64,000 nucleotides of DNA from Alphaproteobacteria bacterium. GTDB lineage: Bacteria; Pseudomonadota; Alphaproteobacteria; Micavibrionales; Micavibrionaceae. Where the stretch lies: positions 45,476-109,475 of the forward strand of contig JAGRKA010000003.1 in NCBI GenBank assembly GCA_020442475.1, read 5' to 3'. Shown piece by piece: positions 16,930-24,715 of the stretch (positions are counted from its first letter, which is position 1; the number at the start of each line of letters is the position of its first letter). Both the position numbers and the translations under genes were made by a program. The notes beneath the pieces were generated by a model. The model ran no database searches. It had not been told where the DNA came from and was given only the letters and a program-made list of their open reading frames with translations.

Positions 16930-17706
16930 TTACCCCATCCCGAGTGTATCAGGGGCCGAGTGCCCTCCCATCATTCTGGCGAAGGAAACGGCGGCCTGAG
17001 CAATTGTAGAATACATGGTGCCCATATCCGGCTGCTGCGGTGTCATCATATGCTGATTATAGCCCGGCCCGTGGGCTACCGCGAAATGCTCTCCCATAGG
17101 CGGCGGATTACCGGGAACTTGGTAGGCGCCGTATTCCGACGCACCGTAATATGAATCACGCCGTCCATATGGTGACGTAACAGGCGCGTTTAAGGCGATT
17201 TCACCATTATGCTGGCCTACCACACCGGGAGTGTTGTAGCCATTAATTCCGTAAGGATTCCTGTATTCAGAATGGCCATGATGCCCGGCAATCCGGCCTG
17301 GAACACCGTATCCGGAGTGACTGTAGGCGCTGTGATAGGGATTGTTATTGTTGTAATCGCGCGTATTGTCATACCCGTTACCATATCCGTTGCGTCCACC
17401 CGCTAGCCCGCCAAGCCCTATACTGAGGGGGCCAAGCTGCATGCCCAGCATTCTGTCTTGCCCGTATCCGTGTCCGTGTCCGGGATGATTCATCGTATGA
17501 TGGCTATATTGTCCGGGATGGCCTCTGTAGCCTGCGCCCCCCGGAATCTGGTTATAGCGGGGAGGGCCGCCTAAGCTTACATTCAAGGGGCCGAGATTGA
17601 ACCCGAAATTGCCGCCTCCTAAAAATGAAGAGGGGCCGCCGAAAGAACGGTTATTCAATAGCCCGCCGCCTTGCGTGTGTATGCCGGGCATAAAAAAATT
17701 CAACAT
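16930..17706 (-). CDS. Gly/Asn/His/Tyr-rich low-complexity protein
   Basis: 258 residues, not recognised. It has almost no Lys or Cys and is very rich in Gly, Asn, His, Tyr and Pro. A short unit occurs twice: LGPLNVSLGG near 38-47 and LGPLSIGLGG near 92-101, each following a GFN/GMQ stretch. The C terminus (MYSTIAQAAVSFARMMGG) reads as a small amphipathic helix. There is no signal peptide, though MLNFFMPGI is hydrophobic. The composition suggests a disordered or phase-separating protein, or an adhesin-like or exported structural protein. ATG 17706 lies after a GAGGGTGAC site. It converges on cheZ with a 4-bp gap. Confidence 0.65.
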   Translation of the reverse strand: MLNFFMPGIHTQGGGLLNNRSFGGPSSFLGGGNFGFNLGPLNVSLGGPPRYNQIPGGAGYRGHPGQYSHHTMNHPGHGHGYGQDRMLGMQLGPLSIGLGGLAGGRNGYGNGYDNTRDYNNNNPYHSAYSHSGYGVPGRIAGHHGHSEYRNPYGINGYNTPGVVGQHNGEIALNAPVTSPYGRRDSYYGASEYGAYQVPGNPPPMGEHFAVAHGPGYNQHMMTPQQPDMGTMYSTIAQAAVSFARMMGGHSAPDTLGMG

Positions 17707-17818
17707 AGTGTCACCCTCTATTTTTTGTTTTTATATAAATTATTCTTATGGGAATATTGTACCTTGTCGCAGGTGCAATGTGCAACTTTTATACGGTATG
17801 AGTTTGTAAGGGGTGGGG

Positions 17819-18895
17819 TCAGGAGGGAGTCGGTGCAGTCGTTTGTGATGAGCGGTTCCCGCCATCAGTAGATTCGCCTGTTTTTTCGCCACCTTGAGTG
17901 CTGCCGCCCTGATATCCATCGCCTTGATGGCGACTGCTGCTTTGTGTCCCGGATGAGGAGTCTGCATTGTTGCCTTGGTGATGGTGTGCCTGATTGTCCG
18001 TTATAGAGGGGGAATGCTGTGAGGGCGTATTTGAAGTTGTCGGTTGACCGAACGGGTTATCCGGGTCAAGAGAAGGGTCTGTGAAAGCTGTTTGCGATTG
18101 AGGCGTACTCTTATTGCTATTGCTCTTTGGCTTGCTCTGTTTGGGCTTGCCCTGCGTGTGCTGAAGCGCCGGTGAGGCGTTCTTGACCTTCTCGACCTTC
18201 TGATCCAGCTTTTCATTGATTTCTTTCAAGCGTGTTTCAGACGGCGCATGATTGGCTTCCAGCTCTTGCCTGTAGGCTTGTGTTTTCTCCTTGATCTCTT
18301 CCAGCTCTTCCTTGCGGTCGGTCGCGTCTGTATAGCCAGCCTGAAGCATATCGCCGCTGCCTTCTTTGTCCTCGATTTCCGCTAGTGCCTCATCTACGGC
18401 CTCTTCAACTTCATTCAGCTTGGCATAGACGCTGTGATAGAGCAGGAAATATTCGCGAAGCCTTTGAACCTCATCCAGAAGGTGATCAATGAATTTTTGT
18501 TTTTTTCTTTTGAATTCCTCGTCACCCTCTAGAAGACCGGCAAGCGCGATTGCACCTGTAAAGTTCACAGCAAAAGAGCCGGGCGGCGCGAACTGGATCT
18601 GCTGGATAAGGCTGGATTTTCGGGGGTTACCTTGTAGGCCGATATTGTACAAAACTATATCCCTAAGGCGTTTGGGTAGCTTATCCAGCATCGTGTGGAC
18701 GGCCCGCACACCGAAATCCTGTTTTATAAGGTCGTTTCTTTCCAGAGCACTGAGTAGGCGGGCGGTATCTTCCGCTCCAAAGATGTCGAGGGTCGTTTTG
18801 CCATCGGCGCGTAAGGCCGTAATGAGGCCATCAGCCGAGCCGGGTCCGTTATATTCACCGGGAGTGAAGTTGAAAGGAAGATCGTTCGGCGGCAT
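17819..18895 (-). CDS. unknown protein with helical core and Gln/Ser-rich tail
   Basis: 358 residues from ATG 18895 (MPPNDLPFNF); the frame continues upstream to a TTG at 18961, which seems less likely. Residues ~20-120 look globular (ADGKTTLDIFGAEDTARLL... LPKRLRDIVLYNIGLQG). Residues ~130-240 are coiled coil, rich in Glu/Lys with heptads (FIDHLLDEVQRLREYF, NEVEEAVDEALAEIEDKEG). Residues ~250-358 are disordered (Gln, Ser, Asn, Pro, Gly, His). No family is recognised and no signal peptide is seen. The gene lies upstream of the Gly-rich gene on the same strand, 112 bp away; both end in low-complexity sequence. Confidence 0.65.
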   Translation of the reverse strand: MPPNDLPFNFTPGEYNGPGSADGLITALRADGKTTLDIFGAEDTARLLSALERNDLIKQDFGVRAVHTMLDKLPKRLRDIVLYNIGLQGNPRKSSLIQQIQFAPPGSFAVNFTGAIALAGLLEGDEEFKRKKQKFIDHLLDEVQRLREYFLLYHSVYAKLNEVEEAVDEALAEIEDKEGSGDMLQAGYTDATDRKEELEEIKEKTQAYRQELEANHAPSETRLKEINEKLDQKVEKVKNASPALQHTQGKPKQSKPKSNSNKSTPQSQTAFTDPSLDPDNPFGQPTTSNTPSQHSPSITDNQAHHHQGNNADSSSGTQSSSRHQGDGYQGGSTQGGEKTGESTDGGNRSSQTTAPTPS

Positions 18896-18980
18896 GAATA
18901 TAATCTCTGCTTTTGTTCCGGAAATAGTGTGTATTCTAATATGAAAAGATATACGGGTCAAATTTCAGGTGTAGGATAAA

Positions 18981-19021
18981 AAAACCCGGTTCGCTGATTG
19001 GAGGGGGAGCGAACCGGGTTT
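18981..19021 (-). terminator. intrinsic terminator of the degenerate GGDEF gene
   Basis: Perfect 13-bp stem AACCCGGTTCGCT (18983-18995) / AGCGAACCGGGTT (19008-19020), 12-nt loop. On the minus strand it is followed by a T-run, so it terminates transcription from the gene at 19114-19674. Confidence 0.85.
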
Positions 19022-19113
19022 AAAGGCGCGCCTGCTTTAGGGGGTCTCGTCTTAGGGTGGGAGCAGCAGGCAGCGCTGGGTATCTGAGGTGTTTTTTAAA
19101 TGTCGGAAACGAT

Positions 19114-19674
19114 CTAGTACGCCTCCTGTTCGTCGTCGGTGTCACCGGATATGAAATCACGGGCACGGTTCTGAGGGCCGTAGGCAGCCAGACGGATCCC
19201 GGTGCTGATTTCAATGTGATGGCCCTCCCTAATAAATTCGAGCTTATTCAGCCGGGCAGCCAAGGCTTGAAGGCGCGTAACGGCCTTATCAATCGGAGCA
19301 TCGGGGAGCAGGAGCGCAAAGGTGGCGTCTTCTAAGTGTCCGGCAGCATCCATCGCCCGGCTTTCCTGAAGAAGCATCTGTGCGATCATCTGTATACAGG
19401 CTTCACAGGTGGCAGGGCTGTAATGATCTTGCAGGAAAGCGAAATTTTCGACACTGATAAAGGCCAGTACACCGCCTTCGCTGTAGCCGCGCCGGGTTCT
19501 GGCAATGTCGCGCTCAAGGCTGTACGTAAAGCCGTTTTTATCCAGAAGACCGCCTGTCTTTTCAAGGGTATAGCCGATATGATTCGGCTTTTTATCCGCC
19601 ATAGGGGGCAAAGGGGAGCGGTCAGGCACGGAGCGCTTTGGCGCATATTCATTATGTATGTAATCCGAGGTCAT
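19114..19674 (-). CDS. degenerate GGDEF-like protein
   Basis: About 186 residues from ATG 19674, which has AAGGA 6 nt upstream; an upstream ATG (19737) in the same frame lacks a ribosome-binding site. The fold pattern of a GGDEF domain is visible: a FTYSLERDIARTRR helix, VLAFISVENFAFLQDHY (the strand and helix that in active enzymes begin with a metal-binding Asp), then AGHLEDATFALLLPDAP where GGDEF-xxLLP should be, and a late IEISTGIRLA strand. The GG(D/E)EF residues and metal ligands are replaced, so it cannot be an ordinary diguanylate cyclase. It may bind nucleotide or act as a regulatory partner. Its own terminator follows. Confidence 0.7.
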   Translation of the reverse strand: MTSDYIHNEYAPKRSVPDRSPLPPMADKKPNHIGYTLEKTGGLLDKNGFTYSLERDIARTRRGYSEGGVLAFISVENFAFLQDHYSPATCEACIQMIAQMLLQESRAMDAAGHLEDATFALLLPDAPIDKAVTRLQALAARLNKLEFIREGHHIEISTGIRLAAYGPQNRARDFISGDTDDEQEAY

Positions 19675-19908
19675 ATTTTGTCCTTGAAATCTTTCTTTCA
19701 GTGATATCCTTGCGAAGAACATGCCAAACAGCCCCATGATTTTATCAAAGGGAAATCAATGCGTTATGCAGCGGATCATAGGGTGTTTTTTGCCCTCCCG
19801 GCAGGCTTTGCCGACTGTTATTCGCAGATTGCCGGGTTGTGATGATTGTCCTTTGCGTATATAGGCGCTTTAGGTATGATTGAAGCTCTAAAGGAAGGCC
19901 AATTCTGT

Positions 19909-20823
19909 ATGTTTCGTCTATCTATTCCACGTCGTACATTGTTCAGGGGCTGTCTTATTCTGTTGGGGAGCGCTGTGTGTTTGCAGGCCGGTATGGCTCA
20001 TGCCGCCGGAAACCTTGCAGAATCGGTCCGTGCTCTGGGGTTTAAGCCGCATAAGGCGCTTTACGATATCCGGCTGTCTGGAACGAAAAGCGGGTCGCAG
20101 ATCGTCAATATTGCCGGACAGATGTTTTACGAATGGCAGCCTGTTTGCGATGCCTGGACTTCCGATCACCGTTTTAACATCCTGTATGAATACGCAGATA
20201 GTCCGCCAATGCGGATTACAAGCGATTTTTCAACCCATGAGACGTTTGACGGGACATCTTTTAGCTTTTCTTCCCGCCGGCGCCGGGATGGTGAGGTATT
20301 CGAAGAACTGCGCGGCTATGCGGCAATAGACGGTGACGGGACGGGAACGGCGGATTATACAATGCCGGAAGGGGTGAGCTTCGCCCTCCCGCAAGGGGCG
20401 TTATTCCCGATGGCGCACAGCATCGGTATGGCGGAGGCTATTAAGGCCGGGAAAACATTCTATAGTGCGGTTATTTTCGACGGCTCGGACGAGGAGGGGC
20501 CGGTCGAGATCAACACCTTTATAGGGAAGACCGTAGACGGAAGCTCTGTTTTGGAAGATTCCCCAAATCTGGATAAGGCGCTGCTTTCTTCGCCCGCGCA
20601 TGAGGTGCGGCTGGCATTCTTCCCGCTGGAAAAGGATACGGCTGCTGCGGATTATGAGATGAATCTGGTTTTTCATGATAATGGCGTGATCAGCGACATG
20701 GAAATAGAGTATGATGATTTCACGATTACGCAAAAGCTAATTGCAATTGAGCCTTTGGAGGATAGTTGCAACGCCTTGCGTATACCGGAGAAAACGGATG
20801 ATGATGGCGCTAAAAAAGGTTAG
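19909..20823 (+). CDS. eipB: cell envelope integrity protein EipB (DUF1849)
   Basis: 304 residues from ATG 19909, preceded by AAAGGAAGG. A signal peptide ends near GMAHAAGN (about residue 30). The body matches the DUF1849 family: HKALYDIRLSGTKSGSQIVNIAGQM at the start and two conserved cysteines, one in PVCDAW and one near the C terminus in EDSCNAL. In Brucella EipB these form a disulfide in a periplasmic beta-spiral needed for envelope integrity. The open frame extends further upstream from a TTG, but that would block the signal peptide. It precedes divK by 64 bp. Confidence 0.85.
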   Translation: MFRLSIPRRTLFRGCLILLGSAVCLQAGMAHAAGNLAESVRALGFKPHKALYDIRLSGTKSGSQIVNIAGQMFYEWQPVCDAWTSDHRFNILYEYADSPPMRITSDFSTHETFDGTSFSFSSRRRRDGEVFEELRGYAAIDGDGTGTADYTMPEGVSFALPQGALFPMAHSIGMAEAIKAGKTFYSAVIFDGSDEEGPVEINTFIGKTVDGSSVLEDSPNLDKALLSSPAHEVRLAFFPLEKDTAAADYEMNLVFHDNGVISDMEIEYDDFTITQKLIAIEPLEDSCNALRIPEKTDDDGAKKG

Positions 20824-20887
20824 GGCTTTAAGACTTTGGAAAGAAGCATGCTTTATGATGGTAGGGCAAAGGGGATATTGAGGGGAA

Positions 20888-21280
20888 ATGAGCGTTAAAA
20901 CGGTCTTGATTGTCGAAGACAACGAGCTGAATATGAAGCTGTTCCATGATTTGCTGGAAGCTCATGGCATATCGACTGTCGAAACAAGCGATGGGCACAA
21001 GGTTCTGGATCTGGCGCGTGAGCACAGACCGGACCTTATTCTCATGGATATACAATTACCCGAAGTATCCGGGCTGGATGTGACAAAATGGCTGAAAGCC
21101 GATGAGGAACTGAAAGATATTCCTGTCATTGCCGTTACAGCCTTCGCGATGAAGGGCGATGAGCAAAAAATCCGCGAAGGCGGTTGTGAGGATTATATAT
21201 CCAAGCCCATTTCCGTTGGTCATTTCATTGATGTCATTCAGACATATCTGGGTCAAACCCCCGAAAGCGCTTCCGGATAG
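20888..21280 (+). CDS. divK: single-domain response regulator DivK
   Basis: 130 residues, one receiver domain with D54 ([12 protein letters not shown]), acidic pair near 10-11 and K in [26 protein letters not shown] and [13 protein letters not shown] are DivK-typical. DivK controls the DivJ/PleC-CckA-CtrA cell-fate circuit in alphaproteobacteria. It lies 24 bp upstream of pleD, the same divK-pleD arrangement known from Caulobacter. Start ATG 20888 follows GAGGGGAA. Confidence 0.93.
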   Translation: MSVKTVLIVEDNELNMKLFHDLLEAHGISTVETSDGHKVLDLAREHRPDLILMDIQLPEVSGLDVTKWLKADEELKDIPVIAVTAFAMKGDEQKIREGGCEDYISKPISVGHFIDVIQTYLGQTPESASG

Positions 21281-21304
21281 ACGCACAGCTGAGGAGAAGA
21301 ATTC

Positions 21305-22738
21305 ATGTCTGCGCGCGTGCTGGTCGTTGACGATATTATGCCGAATGTAAAATTGCTGGAAGCCAAGCTGGCCGGTGAATATTACGACGTTCTGACTGCG
21401 ACAAACGGGCATGAGGCCTTGCGCAAGGCCGAGCAGGAGAGTCCGGATATTGTTTTACTGGATGTCATGATGCCGGGTATGGACGGTTTTGAGGTCTGTG
21501 CGAAGATCAAGAGTAATCCAAAAATATCACATATTCCCGTCGTGATGGTGACGGCCCTTACAGATGTCGAGGACAGGGTTAAGGGGCTTGAAGCCGGCGC
21601 CGACGATTTTCTTAGTAAACCGATTAACGATACGGCGCTGATGGCCCGCGTGCGCTCGCTGATCCGCTTAAAAATGGCGACCGATGAATGGCGTGTGCGT
21701 GAGAATACGGCCAACCAGTTGGGTGTGATTGAGAAATCTTCGAGCGCGATGGCCGAATCGACAAAAAATGCACAGATTTTGATCGTTGAGGATCAAGATT
21801 TCGAACGCCGGAAGATCGAGGGCGCCCTTGCACAAGACCATGATACGCTCGTCAGTGTCGGGAGTGGGGCGGAGGCTATGGCGCTGGTCAATAGCCGCGC
21901 GTTCGACTTGATTATCGTCAGTTTGAATCTTGAAAATGAAGACGGGCTCCGTCTGTGTTCTCACCTGAAGTCCAACGAACGGACTCGCTCTTTGCCGATC
22001 GTGATGGTCGCCTCGTCACCGGATATGCCTCGTGTCGCGCAGGGGTTGGAGATGGGCGCCTATGACTATATCCTGCGCCCCATAGACCCCAATGAGCTTT
22101 TGGCGCGGGTCCGCACGCAGGTCCGCCGTAAGCGTTTTCAGGAACGTTTGCACGCCGCTTACGATATCAGCCTCTCTATGGCGCTGACCGACAGCTTGAC
22201 CGGGCTTTATAACCGCCGCTATCTGGAGGTTCATCTGGAGAAGCTGCTTCAGAAAAACCGTGAAAGCCGCAAATCTATGGCAGTGTTGATGATTGATATC
22301 GATCATTTTAAACAGGTGAATGATACGCACGGCCATAATATCGGGGATGAGGTTCTGAAGGTCTTTGCCGAGCGTTTGAAAAATAATCTCAGAAGCTTTG
22401 ATCTTGTCGCGCGAATGGGGGGCGAGGAATTCGTCGCGATCATGCCGGATGTGTCTGAAATGCGGGCGCAGATTATCGCCGAGCGTCTGCGTCGTTCCAT
22501 TGCGGAAGAGCCGGTTATTTGCGGGGCTGAGGGCGGCGCGCTCAATATTACAACCTCAATCGGCGGCGCTCTTATCGATCATGAACCCCATACGCCGCAG
22601 GAGGTCTTTGACCGGGCCGATAAGGCACTTTATGAGGCAAAAAATCTAGGCCGGAACTGTACGGTTTTTGAAGGAGCGGGCAAGCTTGACCCCGCAAAAT
22701 TTTCACCGCAAAGACGTGATAATGTACAGGCGCAGTAG
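21305..22738 (+). CDS. pleD: diguanylate cyclase response regulator PleD
   Basis: 477 residues with order REC-REC-GGDEF. REC1 has phosphoacceptor D53 (LLDVMMPGMDG). REC2 (about 155-270) has Ser at that position (LIIVSLNLENEDG), so it is an adaptor domain, as in Caulobacter PleD. The cyclase domain has GGEEF at 372-376 and an allosteric RxxD inhibitory site (RSFD) five residues earlier, so it should make c-di-GMP and be product-inhibited. It follows divK in one operon and links the DivK/CtrA circuit to the motile-sessile switch. Confidence 0.95.
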   Translation: MSARVLVVDDIMPNVKLLEAKLAGEYYDVLTATNGHEALRKAEQESPDIVLLDVMMPGMDGFEVCAKIKSNPKISHIPVVMVTALTDVEDRVKGLEAGADDFLSKPINDTALMARVRSLIRLKMATDEWRVRENTANQLGVIEKSSSAMAESTKNAQILIVEDQDFERRKIEGALAQDHDTLVSVGSGAEAMALVNSRAFDLIIVSLNLENEDGLRLCSHLKSNERTRSLPIVMVASSPDMPRVAQGLEMGAYDYILRPIDPNELLARVRTQVRRKRFQERLHAAYDISLSMALTDSLTGLYNRRYLEVHLEKLLQKNRESRKSMAVLMIDIDHFKQVNDTHGHNIGDEVLKVFAERLKNNLRSFDLVARMGGEEFVAIMPDVSEMRAQIIAERLRRSIAEEPVICGAEGGALNITTSIGGALIDHEPHTPQEVFDRADKALYEAKNLGRNCTVFEGAGKLDPAKFSPQRRDNVQAQ

Positions 22739-22750
22739 GGAGACAATGTA

Positions 22751-22766
22751 TTAACGTAATATTAAC
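22751..22766 (+). promoter_or_regulatory. perfect CtrA-type box (TTAA-N7-TTAAC)
   Basis: TTAACGTAATATTAAC matches the full-length alphaproteobacterial CtrA consensus TTAA-N7-TTAAC at every defined position. It ends 61 bp before the ATG of the small gene at 22828, with a plausible -10 region (GATACC) downstream, and follows pleD closely. Confidence 0.6.
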
Positions 22767-22827
22767 TTTTCTTTGATACCCTTCTTCTCAATAGCTTATT
22801 TTCAAATGATCAGAAGAGAGTGCATTG

Positions 22828-23112
22828 ATGGATAGGGATATTGAAAAGTCAAAAGAGTGGATTGCGCGTATAAAGGTTTTTACTGATGTTCAAAAGCTTA
22901 TAACATTGCTGGAAGAGCATCCGGAAAAACCTGTAACGCTGACCCCCGATCTTGTCACCTTTATACAAAAATGTCTGAATCTTTCGGGGCATAATATCGA
23001 AGTGGATGGTGTAAGCTCTTCATCGCTGATTGCCGAGTTGAACGGGTTCTATGCCTCAATCGGTCGAAAAGATCTGATGCTCGGCGTGCAGGATAAGGAA
23101 AAAACGTTGTAA
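22828..23112 (+). CDS. small protein of unknown function, probably CtrA-controlled
   Basis: 94 residues, charged and helical, not recognised. The first half (DIEKSKEWIARIKVFTDVQKLITLLEEHPEKP) reads as two helices; the middle (LTPDLVTFIQKCLNLSGHNIEVDG) has one Cys. There is no signal or membrane segment. ATG 22828 is preferred over the TTG three bases upstream; AGAAGAGAG lies ahead as ribosome-binding site. A perfect CtrA box is 61 bp upstream, and the gene lies directly after divK-pleD, so a cell-cycle-timed role is possible. It is 15 bp from the next small gene and probably co-transcribed with it. Confidence 0.65.
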   Translation: MDRDIEKSKEWIARIKVFTDVQKLITLLEEHPEKPVTLTPDLVTFIQKCLNLSGHNIEVDGVSSSSLIAELNGFYASIGRKDLMLGVQDKEKTL

Positions 23113-23127
23113 GAGGGGGTGTGTATT

Positions 23128-23724
23128 ATGGCTAATATAACAACAGATCACATTGCGGCGCTTATAAGTGCCTCTACTCTTAGCTCCGTTCTTATACGAG
23201 GCGGCATGGGAGGTGCGGATGTTCAATTTTTTAGTGATTTAGGAGAGATTATACAATCTGGACGGTCTTATATATGGCTCGAAAATGAGGATGGCTCCGT
23301 ATCTCCCGTAGATGTAGACACTTATCTGGATGCGATTAGTGGAAATATGATTCCTGAGGGGGCACAGCGTCCTTTGGCATCAGACCAAACGCAGGAATTT
23401 AATCCAGACAATATTGACCTTTCACATGTCCCAGAAGAGGTAAACCAAAAGACAGGGCATTTTATAGAGTTGCTGGATGGAACTGTTAAAGAAATGACAC
23501 TTAGGGATATGAATGATCATATATATGGACAGTTGGAAGGAGACTATATTAAAAATTTTCAGGTTTCTGAGGGTGGGGGTACGTTATCTGATGGTACCAT
23601 AGCCGAGCAGTTAGCTGCTCTTGATCTTGAATCCGTTAATCGTTCTTTGGAGCAGGATTTGCTGCCGTCCAATCTGGATCTTAGTCTGGTATCTCTTAAA
23701 CCTACAAATTTTACATTGGGATAA
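23128..23724 (+). CDS. acidic protein of unknown function
   Basis: 198 residues from ATG 23128 with GAGGGGG 8 nt upstream; a GTG at 23119 is in frame but less likely. No family is recognised. It is acidic, Leu/Asp/Asn-rich and more AT-rich than its neighbours. Segments LGEIIQSGRSYIWLENEDGSVSP and TGHFIELLDGTVKEMTLRDMND both read as a strand pair followed by a helix, possibly an internal duplication (WLENEDGSVSPVDVDTY against ELLDGTVKEMTLRDMN). There is no signal peptide. It is likely the second gene behind the CtrA box at 22751. Confidence 0.65.
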   Translation: MANITTDHIAALISASTLSSVLIRGGMGGADVQFFSDLGEIIQSGRSYIWLENEDGSVSPVDVDTYLDAISGNMIPEGAQRPLASDQTQEFNPDNIDLSHVPEEVNQKTGHFIELLDGTVKEMTLRDMNDHIYGQLEGDYIKNFQVSEGGGTLSDGTIAEQLAALDLESVNRSLEQDLLPSNLDLSLVSLKPTNFTLG

Positions 23725-23750
23725 AGATTTTGCAGGAGAATCAGGGGAAT

Positions 23751-23776
23751 AAAAAAAGCGCCCGGCGGGGCGCTTT
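23751..23776 (-). terminator. intrinsic terminator of rpmG
   Basis: Stem AAAGCGCCC (23755-23763) / GGGCGCTTT (23768-23776), 4-nt loop, followed on the minus strand by a run of T. It lies between two converging genes and is oriented for rpmG. Confidence 0.85.
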
Positions 23777-23799
23777 CCGTTTCAAGGAGACAGGCGCTC

Positions 23800-24009
23800 C
23801 TAGTTTTTCTTTGAAGGCGGCATTTTCTTCTCAACGAACATGACATGCGCACCGCGCTTGCCTGTTTCAGGGTGAGTTGCCCAAGGATCAAATTTCTTCT
23901 TCTTGATCTTGTATTCCGCGCTTGTCGAACGCATCGCATAATAACGGTAGCCTGTTCCAGCTTCGCTTTCCAGCCTGACTTTCAGTCTCTTTTTACTCTT
24001 CGCAGCCAT
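23800..24009 (-). CDS. rpmG: 50S ribosomal protein bL33
   Basis: 69 residues, basic. KRLKVRLESEAGTGYRYY aligns with the L33 start (IKIRLVSTADTGFFYV) and KKKFDPW...HVMFVEKKM with the end (KYDPVVRKHVLFKEAKI). It is longer than the usual ~55 residues because of a roughly 8-10 residue insertion (THPETGKRGA) before the last strand plus a basic tail. None of the Cys pairs of zinc-binding L33 is present. L33 sits near the E site of the 50S subunit. Monocistronic, with a promoter at 24044-24072 and its own terminator. Confidence 0.85.
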   Translation of the reverse strand: MAAKSKKRLKVRLESEAGTGYRYYAMRSTSAEYKIKKKKFDPWATHPETGKRGAHVMFVEKKMPPSKKN

Positions 24010-24043
24010 TTGCTTTCCATCCGGTCAAATCTTGTAAAGCGCC

Positions 24044-24072
24044 CTTATGACGGGTTTAAAACGAAATGTCAA
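24044..24072 (-). promoter_or_regulatory. sigma70-type promoter of rpmG
   Basis: Consensus -35 TTGACA (24072-24067), 17-nt spacer, -10-like CATAAG (24049-24044). Expected transcription start is about 30 nt before the rpmG ATG. Confidence 0.5.
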
Positions 24073-24121
24073 GAATAAGCGTAACGGTTTTTTTATGATA
24101 AGCCGCCGGGATGCTTTTCAG

Positions 24122-24586
24122 TTACAACGATAATGCAGCTTCCTGTGGCAAGGGTGATGATTGTGTTTGTTTTCTGGGGTAGCGTATCATTTTCATGTTC
24201 GGAGCGCCCATTTTGGGTGCCCCGTCAGGAACGAAGCCATATTTTCGGGCAATACGCTGGAGTCCTTTATTGCTCTTGCCTGTTATGAAAATCGCCGATT
24301 TTCCAGTTTTGTCGAGATGGCTTGCCAGAGCGTTGAAAAGGGCTGTCCCATAGCCTTTTCCACGTTGGTCAGGGTGTGTAAACAGCCGGTTGATTTCCCA
24401 TGTTTTTTCGCCTATCGCAGCCTGTAAAAAACTCACGATTTCGCCCTGTTCCGTAGTCGCACAGAAAACCGTTTGGCTTTCTATACCCTCCAGTAGCGCT
24501 GACTGAGGGGTGTCTTTGATCTCGTCCCAGAGTTTGATCAACCGATGAAGCTGATCCATATCTTCAGGTTTTGCGCATCTGATCAT
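24122..24586 (-). CDS. GNAT family N-acetyltransferase
   Basis: 154 residues. The acetyl-CoA pyrophosphate loop is visible as DQRGKGYGTALFNAL (R/Q-x-x-G-x-G), after the strand INRLFTHP; YGFVPDGAPKMG is the usual motif B region. GNAT enzymes acetylate amines on small molecules or proteins; the substrate is not predictable. It stands alone on minus, upstream of divergent thiD. A TTGACATA element is 57 bp before the ATG and could be its -35 region. Confidence 0.85.
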   Translation of the reverse strand: MIRCAKPEDMDQLHRLIKLWDEIKDTPQSALLEGIESQTVFCATTEQGEIVSFLQAAIGEKTWEINRLFTHPDQRGKGYGTALFNALASHLDKTGKSAIFITGKSNKGLQRIARKYGFVPDGAPKMGAPNMKMIRYPRKQTQSSPLPQEAALSL

Positions 24587-24715
24587 GGTTCCATTCCACG
24601 TGTTTTAGAGGGGGAGGATGCAGGATTTTATGCAATATGTCAATAATTATTTCTTTGCACGCTTTGTGTTGAGCGTTCATTTTGTTTCTGTTGAGCCTGT
24701 GCTACAACTCCTTCC

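Noticed and set aside
21770..22080. Loss of function in PleD because REC2 lacks the phosphoacceptor Asp
   Set aside because: The same is true of characterised Caulobacter PleD, where REC2 is an adaptor; REC1 and GGEEF are intact.
24587..24715. TPP riboswitch upstream of thiD
   Set aside because: The conserved CTGAGA and ACCTGAT-type blocks are not present in the 129-bp gap.
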